From: Pseudonocardia sp.
GTDB taxonomy: Bacteria > Actinomycetota > Actinomycetes > Mycobacteriales > Pseudonocardiaceae
DNA length: 12,238 nucleotides
Assembly (NCBI GenBank): GCA_030147065.1
Contig: JASLAP010000755.1
Coordinates: 1-12,238, forward strand
Reading direction: 5' to 3'
Shown: piece after piece, positions 1-6,206 of the stretch
Layout: every line of letters starts with the position of its first letter
Numbering within the stretch: position 1 is the first letter of the stretch
Program-made: the position numbers and the translations under genes
Notes under the pieces: model-generated
Seen by the model: the letters and a program-made list of their open reading frames with translations, nothing else
The model's database searches: none
Told to the model about the DNA's origin: nothing

Positions 1-843
1 CCGCAGCCGGTCATCACCGAGGACAACCTGGTCGTCGAGATCGACACCGTGCTGTACTTCCAGGTGACCGACCCGCGCGCGGCGGCCTACGAGATCGCCA
101 GCTACCTCCAGGCGGTCGAACAGCTCACGGTGACCACGCTGCGCAACGTCGTGGGGTCGATGGACCTGGAGCAGACCCTGACCTCCCGCGACGACATCAA
201 CGACCGGCTCCGCGGGGTGCTCGACGCGGCCACCGGCAAGTGGGGGCTGCGGGTGAACCGGGTGGAGATCAAGGCGATCGACCCGCCGCGCAGCATCAAG
301 GACGCGATGGAGAAGCAGATGCGCGCCGAGCGGGACAAGCGCGCCGCGATCCTGTCGGCCGAGGGCCAGCGCCAGTCCCAGATCCTCACCGCCGAGGGCG
401 ACAAGCAGGGGGCGATCCTGCGCGCCGAGGGCGACCGGACCGCGGCGGTCCTCAAGGCCGAGGGCGAGTCGCGGGCCATCGACCAGGTGTTCCAGGCGGT
501 GCACCGCAACGACCCGGACCCGAAGCTGCTGGCCTACCAGTACCTGCAGGTCCTGCCGGAGCTCGCCCGGGGGGAGAACAACACGTTCTGGGTGATCCCC
601 AGCGAGGTCACCTCCGCGCTGCAGGGGGTCTCCCGCGCCTTCACCGAGAACCTGCCCGGGGTCGAGCCCACCCAGCACAGCCCGACCGAGGGGTTGACGG
701 CGCAGGCCGCGGCGGATGCCGCGCAGGCCGCCGACTCCGCGGCGAAGGCCGTCGCCGACGCTTCCGACATCGACGGCATCCGGCCGCGCACCGCCGTGAC
801 CGCCGGGTCCGAGCCCGTCAACGGCCAGCACACCGGCAACTGA
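1..843 (+). CDS. SPFH/band-7 (stomatin-like) membrane scaffold protein, 5'-truncated by window edge
   Basis: The reading frame is open from base 1 to the TGA at 841-843, so the true start lies upstream; the first GTG in the window (49) sits inside a conserved SPFH strand (VVEIDTVLYFQVTDPRAAAY) and is not a credible start. The visible part holds the second half of the SPFH domain, including the TTLRNVVGSMDLEQTL and VNRVEIKAIDPP segments typical of stomatin/QmcA-type proteins. An Ala/Glu-rich helix follows, built from 10-11 residue repeats of the form ILxAEGD (about 345-480 bp), as in band-7 coiled coils. After a FWVIPSE motif the tail is Ala/Asp-rich and low in complexity. The N-terminal membrane anchor would be outside the window. 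Family members oligomerise at the inner face of the membrane and organise membrane proteases or microdomains; the specific partner here is unknown. An operon with an upstream NfeD-type gene is common for this family but cannot be seen here. Confidence 0.9.
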   Translation, partial: PQPVITEDNLVVEIDTVLYFQVTDPRAAAYEIASYLQAVEQLTVTTLRNVVGSMDLEQTLTSRDDINDRLRGVLDAATGKWGLRVNRVEIKAIDPPRSIKDAMEKQMRAERDKRAAILSAEGQRQSQILTAEGDKQGAILRAEGDRTAAVLKAEGESRAIDQVFQAVHRNDPDPKLLAYQYLQVLPELARGENNTFWVIPSEVTSALQGVSRAFTENLPGVEPTQHSPTEGLTAQAAADAAQAADSAAKAVADASDIDGIRPRTAVTAGSEPVNGQHTGN

Positions 844-872
844 CCCGAGAACCCCACCGAACGGAGGACGGC

Positions 873-1801
873 ATGATCCACACAACCCGCAACCCGACGT
901 CGGTGGGGCTCGGTGCTCGGGGACCATCGTCGCCGCGAAGCCGAGCTCCCCGGCTTCGCGGTCCGCTGGACCGGCTCGCTGGCCTGGTCCGCCACGACGT
1001 CGGCCGGCCCGCCGCCGGCTGCCGGGCCCGGGCAGCGCGTCGTCGGCCGGGCCGAGATCGCGGAGCTGGAGCCGAACCTGCACGCGCTCCCGCCCAGCGC
1101 CGTGCACACGCCGAGCGACGGGCGGCGTCGACCCGGTCGCCATGACCACGGCGCTTGTGCACGCCGCCCGGGCGCTCGGAGCCCGTGTCCTCCTGGACTC
1201 GGCGGTGACGTCCCTCCGCCGTCGCGGCGGACGGGTCACCGGGGTGGACTGCCGAGCCGGGTTCATCCCGGCATCCACGGTGGTGCTCGCCGTCGGTGCT
1301 GCCGTGGACCAGTTCTGCCCGCCGCTACCCGTTCACCCGTCGCCCGCTCTGCTCATCCGGGCCTGGGCTCCTCCCGGTCTGCTGTCGGACATCGTCGTCA
1401 CGCCCGGGTGGGAAGCCCGGGAGATCCGGCCGGGCCGACTGGTGATGACGGCCCCGGTCACCGGCCACGAGACACCGCACGACCTCACGGACCTCGCTCT
1501 CGGAACCACCCGCTCCGTCGCCGAGCACGTCGTCGGCGGCGACCGGGTCCGGTTCGACAGCGCCCGGATTGGGCTGCGACCGATGCCCGTCCACGGAGCG
1601 CCGGTCATCGGCCGCCCCACCCCGGACGACGCGGTCTACGTCGCGGTGGTGCACTCCGCGGTCACCCTGGTTCCGACGGTCGGACGGCTGGTCGCCGATG
1701 AGATCATCGACGGTGGCCCGGTCGGCGAACTCACGAATTGCCGCCCCCACCGGTTCAGCTCGCCCCACGGCGGTGGACCGGACGCGCCGCCGGAGAACTG
1801 A
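873..1801 (+). pseudogene. Broken FAD-dependent oxidoreductase (DAO family), N-terminus lost and frameshifted
   Basis: A good ribosome-binding site (GGAGGA, 863-868) precedes ATG 873, but that frame gives only about ten plausible residues. Recognisable DAO protein appears in another frame from about 913 (AELPGFAVRWTGSLAW, then RVVGRAEIAELEPN) and moves to a third frame at about 1120. The text around 1117-1132 reads GAC GGG CGG CGT; removing one G from the GGG restores the expected D-G-G-V-D-P-V-A-M. The remainder to TGA 1799-1801 is a normal C-terminal half with GAPVIGRPTPDDAVYVAVVH and VTLVPTVGRLVADEI, the FAD-contacting end of glycine-oxidase-like enzymes. The N-terminal Rossmann motif (GxGxxG, roughly the first 85 residues of the family) is absent. 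The product could not bind FAD, so this is a pseudogene unless both lesions are assembly errors. It follows the band-7 gene after a 29-nt gap and may once have been cotranscribed with it. Confidence 0.8.
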
Positions 1802-1812
1802 CCCCACCGACG

Positions 1813-1830
1813 GCCGGCGCGCACGCCGGC
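1813..1830 (+). terminator. GC-rich hairpin between convergent genes
   Basis: A perfect 7-bp stem (GCCGGCG / CGCCGGC) with a CGCA loop lies 12 nt after the oxidoreductase pseudogene stop and ahead of the convergent GNAT gene. There is no T-tract, which is usual for actinobacterial hairpin terminators, so a terminator role is inferred from position only. Confidence 0.4.
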
Positions 1831-1988
1831 GGGAGTGGTTCCGGGTCAGCGGCAACCCGGAGGTGCTCCGGCGTCTTCGTCCTCGACGGGGGGTCGGCTA
1901 CACCGGCCACCTGCCGTCGCGCATGAGCGTGCGGCCCGTGATCTCGTTCGCCTCCCGCCAGGCCTGCACCGTCCGCAGGGCCTCGGCC

Positions 1989-2564
1989 CTACTTGCGGCC
2001 GACGTCGCGGCGCATCGCCGGCCGGTCCTTCTTCCGGCGGGCAACCTCGGTGAACCCGGCCGCGAGGAACGCGGATGCCATGCCGGTCATGGCGTTGTCC
2101 GCGCCGGCCTTGGTACCCGGTGCCGGTTCGACGGGGAAGCCCTCGACCGTCTGCTGACCGTTCTCGGCGGCGAAGGAACACGCCGCCTCGATCATCCCGG
2201 CTTGCAGGCCCTGCCGGCGGTGGCTGCGCCGCACGTACAGGCAGGTGATCACCCAGACCGGCGTGTCGTCGAGCGCCTTGGTCACCGGCGAGCGCTGCAG
2301 GCGGGGGTACTCGGAGCGGTCACCGATACCGACCCAGCCGACCGGCTCGTCGTCGACGTAGCAGACCAGGCCGGGCGGCGGCTGCTGCTCGGCACGCGCC
2401 CGCAGTGCGCTCCTGTTCCCGCCGTTGCGGCCGGCCTCCCACTCGGCGAAGGACAGCCGCCAGTGCATGCACCAGCAATCGCGGGCTCCGCCGTTCGATC
2501 CCATGACCTCCTCGAAGTCCGCCCAGGTCTGCGGTGTGAGCGGCACCGCCGCGACGTTCGTCAT
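1989..2564 (-). CDS. GNAT family N-acetyltransferase (191 aa)
   Basis: Acetyl-CoA-dependent N-acetyltransferase of unknown substrate, probably cytosolic. The acetyl-CoA-binding motif A is clear at residues 106-130: ITCLYVRRSHRRQGL, with the R/Q-x-x-G-x pyrophosphate loop at about 115-120, then a helix. Residues 67-82 (LVCYVDDEPVGWVGIG) are the beta strands that precede it. The N-terminal GARDCWCMHWR stretch (Cys30, Cys32) is characteristic of one actinobacterial GNAT subgroup. ATG 2564 is supported by GGAGGAG seven bases upstream on the minus strand. The length is normal for a single GNAT domain. It lies 84 nt downstream of another GNAT gene on the same strand and is probably cotranscribed with it. 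The substrate cannot be read from sequence. Confidence 0.85.
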   Translation of the reverse strand: MTNVAAVPLTPQTWADFEEVMGSNGGARDCWCMHWRLSFAEWEAGRNGGNRSALRARAEQQPPPGLVCYVDDEPVGWVGIGDRSEYPRLQRSPVTKALDDTPVWVITCLYVRRSHRRQGLQAGMIEAACSFAAENGQQTVEGFPVEPAPGTKAGADNAMTGMASAFLAAGFTEVARRKKDRPAMRRDVGRK

Positions 2565-2648
2565 GTCGTTGCTCCTCCGTCGTCGGGACTGACGTCGACG
2601 TCATCCGATCAGGGCCGCCCCACGCCCCGCGGCGCCACCGCTGGTCGC

Positions 2649-3506
2649 TCATGGTTCGCGGATCAACACCGCGCGGGTGTAGAGCAGGTCGAAGCCGGTG
2701 CGCTGCACGTTGCGCTGCGACCTGGAGCCGGGTTGCGTGGTGACCACGGCGACGTCGCAACCGACGGCGGCGAGGTCGGCCAGCCGGGCGGAGAGCAGGG
2801 CGGTCTGCACGCCGTGGCGGCGGTGTGCCGGGGTGGTGGCGGCGCCGGTGAGCTGGGCGATGCCGCTGGCGGCGCGGGCGCTGGCGCCGCCGGCGACGAG
2901 GCCGTCCCGGCGGGCCAGGTAGCGCAGGACGCCGGCGGCGGCGAAGTCGCGCATGGCGTCGGCGACGGCTTGGCGCGGGAACTCCTCGTGGGAGGCGACG
3001 CCCTCGGTGTCCGGGTGGGCGAAGGCGTCCACGACGATGTCGAGCCACGTCTCGGACTCGGCGTCGGAGCTGCGGTCGACCTCGATCCCCGGTGTCGCGG
3101 CGCGGTCGAGGCCGCCGGTGAGCTCACGGCCCAGGACGTTCTCGAACGACACCAGGTGGTAGCCGCGAGTGGCCAGCTGGGCGCCGGTCTCGGGATCGGC
3201 GAGGCTGGACAGCTCGACCTGGACGGGCGCGCCGCGCTCGGCGAAGGCGCGCTCGACCTCGGTGAGGCTGGCGACGTCGGGCGCGCCGGCGAAACCGAGG
3301 CCGGCGATCTTGTTGAACGGTGAGCCCGGCCCGGCGTAGGCGGCGGTGCCGCCGGCGAGTGGGATCGCGAACGCGGTCCGCTCGCCGCGGTGGTCGCGGG
3401 CTGCAGTGGCGCTGGCGGACATGAGGTCGGACTCGGCCCGTTCGATGCGCTCGGCGAGGGCGGTGCCGCAGAACAGCGGGACGCGGGTCGGGGGGTGGTC
3501 GTTCAC
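2649..3506 (-). CDS. Two-lobed GNAT family N-acetyltransferase (285 aa)
   Basis: The C-terminal half carries a complete GNAT fold: AQLTGAATTPAHRRHGVQ at residues 217-234 contains the acetyl-CoA pyrophosphate loop (H-R-R-H-G), and SQRNVQRTGFDLLYTR at 263-278 is the usual N-x-x-R-x-G-F terminal motif. The N-terminal half (about 1-135) looks like a degenerate first GNAT lobe, with GTAAYAGPGSPFNKIAGLG followed by an acidic helix; this is common in tandem-GNAT proteins of about 280 residues in which only the second lobe is catalytic. The start is GTG 3506. No strong Shine-Dalgarno is visible, and an internal ATG near residue 29 would cut into the first lobe, so the GTG is preferred. It is the first gene of a likely two-gene GNAT operon. 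The substrate is unknown. Confidence 0.85.
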   Translation of the reverse strand: MNDHPPTRVPLFCGTALAERIERAESDLMSASATAARDHRGERTAFAIPLAGGTAAYAGPGSPFNKIAGLGFAGAPDVASLTEVERAFAERGAPVQVELSSLADPETGAQLATRGYHLVSFENVLGRELTGGLDRAATPGIEVDRSSDAESETWLDIVVDAFAHPDTEGVASHEEFPRQAVADAMRDFAAAGVLRYLARRDGLVAGGASARAASGIAQLTGAATTPAHRRHGVQTALLSARLADLAAVGCDVAVVTTQPGSRSQRNVQRTGFDLLYTRAVLIREP

Positions 3507-3582
3507 CCCGCCACGGTGTCGTCGACGAGGAAGCCTGTCGACCGGTTACAGCGCGCAGGGCCGGCCCGCGCCACCCAGTGCG

Positions 3583-3852
3583 TTGCGCGACCGTCCTAAC
3601 CAGGAAGCCGCGCACCGCAAGCAGTCCCACCACCTCGTGCCGCGCGCGGCCGGTCCCGGTCCCGCACCATTGCTCGACCAGCAGTTCCGCGACCCCGGCG
3701 GTGTCGGCCAGGTGCTGGTGCAGCGGGGAGCCAGGAGCCGTCAGCCTGTGGTCGTCCGGATCCTGTCCCGTCTTCGCCCATGCGCTCAGCCAGCGTCGGC
3801 CACGTCCATCCCCCGATCGGTCGCGTTCGGGCAGGGAGTCGGGTCTCGCCAT
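3583..3852 (-). pseudogene. Fragment resembling the N-terminus of Cas3 (HD nuclease domain)
   Basis: Translation from ATG 3852 gives about 90 residues with WLSAWAKTGQ at 21-30 and PLHQHLADTAGVAELLVEQW at 43-62. The pattern W-A-K ... P-L-x-x-H-L-x-D-T-A-x-V-A-x-L-L is the signature opening of type I Cas3 HD domains, where the His (residue 47) is the first metal ligand. The expected next motif (H-D-I-G-K) and the whole helicase are absent; the frame instead runs on into sequence antisense to the start region of the GNAT gene. If the match is right, this is a decayed 5' end of cas3. The call rests on motif recognition alone; another HD-domain protein or a chance antisense frame is possible. Confidence 0.45.
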
Positions 3853-3913
3853 CACTTCGTTACTGTGCGTAGAGGGACCGGCCGACGACGCCAGAGCGCA
3901 CGTCAAGCCGCGA

Positions 3914-3919
3914 TAGGCT
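3914..3919 (+). promoter_or_regulatory. Possible -10 element for the Uma2 gene
   Basis: TAGGCT, a common actinobacterial -10 form, would place transcription start near 3926, about 38 nt before ATG 3964. No convincing -35 hexamer is found at 16-18 bp spacing, so the call is weak. Confidence 0.3.
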
Positions 3920-3963
3920 GGACGTGTCAGCTCAGCCCACGTCGCGAGCTCAGGGGGTTGCTC

Positions 3964-4530
3964 ATGACCACCGACTGGGTGGCGCCCGCCTGGATGCACG
4001 AGCAGGTCACCGCCGAGCAGTACGCGGGATGGACCGAGGAGCAGTGCGCGGGTATCGAGATCGTGGACGGGATGGTCGTCGTGAGTCCAAGCGCGTCCAA
4101 GCGTCACAACCGCCTGGCCCGGCTCCTGGCCAACGCCCTCGACGCGGCCGCCGGACCCGAATGGAACGCGGACACCGATTTCGACGTCCGGTTGCAGGAC
4201 GCTCCGCTGAACAACCGTCGGCCGGACGTCATCGTCTATCGCGCCGAGACCATCGACGTCACCCCGACCCGTCCCGAGCACGTGCTGCTCATCGTCGAGG
4301 TCGTCTCGCCCGGCTCGGAGACCACCGACCGGGTCGTGAAGGCCGACCAGTACGCCAAGGCCGGCATCGCCTTCTACTGGCGGGTCGAGCAGGCGGCAAC
4401 CGGCCTGCCGCTGATCTACACCTACGTCCTCGACCCGGGCACCGGCCGATACCGCGACGGTGACGTCCTCACCGGTGTGGTGAAGGTGACCGCGCCGTTC
4501 AGCCTTGAGGTCGACCTCAGTCGCGTGTAA
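3964..4530 (+). CDS. Uma2 family protein (DUF820, PD-(D/E)XK nuclease fold), 188 aa
   Basis: ATG 3964 is preceded by AGGGGG at 3952-3957, and the length is typical of Uma2 proteins (about 185-195 residues). The family core is intact: an N-terminal TAEQYAGWTEEQCAGIEIVDG segment, SASKRHNRLARLLANAL (the helix before the core), RRPDVIVYRAE (Asp88) and LLIVEVVSPGSETTDRVVKA (Glu112, Ser115, Lys126), then YAKAGIAFYWRVE. Asp88 and the Glu112-V-V motif correspond to the PD and ExK positions of the nuclease fold, with Val where many nucleases have Lys, as is usual in this family. The biological role of Uma2 proteins is not established; they are expanded in cyanobacteria and actinobacteria. The open frame continues far upstream (to about 3346), but the ribosome-binding site and the domain start decide for 3964. 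It is the only intact gene in a stretch of fragments. Confidence 0.88.
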   Translation: MTTDWVAPAWMHEQVTAEQYAGWTEEQCAGIEIVDGMVVVSPSASKRHNRLARLLANALDAAAGPEWNADTDFDVRLQDAPLNNRRPDVIVYRAETIDVTPTRPEHVLLIVEVVSPGSETTDRVVKADQYAKAGIAFYWRVEQAATGLPLIYTYVLDPGTGRYRDGDVLTGVVKVTAPFSLEVDLSRV

Positions 4531-4556
4531 CCAACGCCGAAGTACCGTGCTGCTCC

Positions 4557-5003
4557 TCAGCTGGAATGGTGTCGGCGCGACGGGGTGCGCCCTGACAGTC
4601 GCACGAGCAGATCAAGCTGGATTCCTGCCCAGCGCGCGAACCCGGCGAGGGTGTCGGAACGGCGGCGGTCGTGCTCGGCCAGCGTTACGACAGTCTCGTG
4701 GACCTGCGCGGAGTAGCGGGTCTGCTGCGGGCGAGGTCCGACGGGCGAGTTGCAGCGTTACGAGCGCGCGGTCGCGATCGCCGTGGAGTTGATAGCCACG
4801 GGCGAGGTCGATCCAGTGGTGTGCGGCACGCTCCTTTGGGGTCGTGGGTTGGAGTTTCACGCCCTGGGCGCGTTTGACCGCTTCGGTGCCGTCGAGCCGT
4901 TCGACCGCGAGTGCCACGCCCCAGATATCGGCCGAGTCGGGGTCGAAGGCGAGCCGGTAGTGATCACTGCCGGGGGTGATGTGCCGCGCGGCCTGCTGCC
5001 CAC
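4557..5003 (-). pseudogene. C-terminal remnant of an XRE/TPR transcriptional regulator, frameshifted
   Basis: Read on the minus strand from about 5003, the frame gives AARHITPGSDHYRLAFDPD, then DIWGVALAVERLDGTEAV, PKERAAHHWIDLARGYQL and HGDRDRALVTLQLARRTSP. This is the TPR-like C-terminal half of actinobacterial helix-turn-helix regulators. At about 4723 the frame breaks: removing one C from the CCC in TCGCCCGCAG changes the reading to PQQTRYSAQVHETVVTLAEH and then DTLAGFARWAGI, the usual end of the family, with a TGA at 4559-4557. The DNA-binding N-terminus and the first TPRs are missing; an in-frame stop lies just upstream, near 5006. It is therefore truncated at the 5' side and frameshifted, and not functional. 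Confidence 0.7.
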
Positions 5004-5264
5004 CTCACCGACGGCACCCGACTCGTCCTGCGCGGCAGCAGCACCCTCGACCGCCCCCACCTCCAGGCCACCCACAACCTCGACGACGGCCGGTTCGACA
5101 GCTTCGACCCCGCCTGCGCCTGGCGCTGGGCCCCACGCCCGGATGCCACCACCGACGAGCGACTCGCCGCCGAGCAGGACGCCCTCGCCGCGCTGCACGG
5201 ATTCATCGCCGCGACCGAGGCACAACCCCGGCCCCGGCACCGCACCGCCCGCCGTCCCGCCTGA
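4980..5264 (+). pseudogene. Orphan C-terminal reading frame (about 94 aa, no start codon), unidentified
   Basis: Between the TGA at 4977-4979 and the TGA at 5262-5264, frame 3 encodes a natural-looking protein end with no ATG, GTG or TTG at its left edge. It contains AHLTDGTRLVLRGSSTLDRP, HLQATHNLDDGRFDSFDPAC and AWRWAPRPDATTDERLAAEQ, then ALAALHGFIAATE and a basic tail. Balanced residue composition and G/C at third positions favour this frame over the two overlapping low-complexity frames. I do not recognise the family. It loses its 5' end at the same place as the XRE remnant on the other strand, so it is probably the tail of a gene cut by a rearrangement. The I-E-like CRISPR repeat lies 36 nt after its stop. 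Confidence 0.5.
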
Positions 5265-5300
5265 CCGTCGCCGGCGACGGGGCTCGGTCGGACGCGGGAC

Positions 5301-5328
5301 ACGCCACCCCCGCGAGCGCGGGGAGCAC
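5301..5328 (-). repeat. Solitary type I-E-like CRISPR repeat (28 nt)
   Basis: Read on the minus strand this begins GTGCTCCCCGCG, continues CTCGCGGGGG and ends TGGCGT. That is the layout of actinobacterial type I-E repeats: a GTGCTCCCC start, a CCCCGCG/CGCGGGG stem and a short variable end. No second copy is found about 61 nt away on either side, so there is no array. The bases just upstream on the minus strand (5329-5395) are less GC-rich, ending in TGGTCAGTGAGT, and could be a leader remnant. The alternative is a simple 7-bp hairpin acting as a terminator for the frame that ends at 5264. Confidence 0.5.
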
Positions 5329-6206
5329 ACTCACTGACCAGCGACTCCAGCGGACCTCCGCATCATTCTGCTTCAGCAGCTTCGCCGACAGCCCCCACCC
5401 CAAGCGCCAGCGGAGCTTCGACGATCAAGGTCCGCCCGAAGCCGCTTCCGACCGACCGCTCTGGCCGCCACGCGGAGCCGGCGTCCGTCATCTTGCCGAG
5501 GAAGCTGCCGCCCCGCCCCGCCCTGCCTGCCCGGGCCGCGGACGCGGGGATGTCGTAGCGGGACGGGCGACCTCGGCGGTCAGCGTGAAGTCGTGCCAGG
5601 TCCCGACGAGCCGGACCCGGAGAAGGTGCACGCGGCCTTCCGGGCCGCCGCCCCCCGGGCCCGAGGAGATCGCCGCGTGACCGCTTTCCTCGAGGTCCCG
5701 TCGCCCGCGGGGGTCTCGTCGCAGCACCCGAGGCGTCGCGCAGCCCCAGTGGTGCCCTCGCAGCGCGTCGGCGCCCTGCGACGACACTCCACGTGCTGCG
5801 CGACGCCCTACGTGCTGCAACAACCGCGATCGGACATCTCGGGCCGCCGGGCCTGCGGCGTGCCCGGGTGGACGTCGCAGACCGTGTGGTGCTCGCGCAG
5901 TAGCGGGGTGCCGCCGGCCGGGTCGTGTGGGGCCACCGGGCATCGGCCCCGGCGGTCAGGACGTCGTCGGTCGCGGTCTCCGGGAGCCGCCCGACATCGG
6001 GGTGAGCAGATCCGCCGCCGCGAAGAAGATCGTGGAGGAGATTCCGCGGCGATGTCGAACCGCAGTGGTCCCGTTCGTGGCCATGGTGAGAGACCGGCAG
6101 TCGCGCCGGTCCCCGCATCCACCGGAGGTCCCCGTGCCCAGAGCCGCCGCTGTGTCCAGAGCCACCGCTGCCCACCACGGCTGACACGCCGACGACGGAT
6201 CAGATC
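5329..6206. other. 878-bp stretch with no recognisable gene
   Basis: Long open frames exist on both strands, but all have biased Arg/Gly/Pro/Ala composition and none contains a motif I can assign. Two short direct repeats are present: ACGTGCTGC at 5791-5799 and 5810-5818 (period 19), and CAGAGCC-CCGCTG units at 6139-6152 and 6157-6170 (period 18). The stretch must contain the promoter of the MFS gene; no clear hexamer pair was found. Some of it may be further debris of the decayed locus on its left. Confidence 0.5.

Noticed and set aside
1569..3323. 584-residue plus-strand open frame through both GNAT genes
   Set aside because: Antisense to two GNAT genes with clear motifs and a ribosome-binding site; its own product is Gly/Ala/Arg-biased with no recognisable domain.
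3346..3963. N-terminal extension of the Uma2 reading frame
   Set aside because: The extra 206 residues are unconserved and overlap the GNAT gene; ATG 3964 has a good ribosome-binding site and matches the family start.
4750..5337. 195-residue plus-strand frame
   Set aside because: It is antisense to the XRE remnant, then Pro/Ser/Thr-rich low complexity overlapping the better frame at 4980-5264.
5240..5400. A CRISPR array with more than one repeat
   Set aside because: Positions one repeat-spacer unit (about 61 nt) to either side of 5301-5328 show no similar sequence.
5363..6187. Minus-strand frame of 274 residues and overlapping frames on both strands upstream of the MFS gene
   Set aside because: No motif, Arg/Gly/Pro/Ala-dominated, no ribosome-binding site, and competing frames of equal quality; listed as a gene-free stretch instead.
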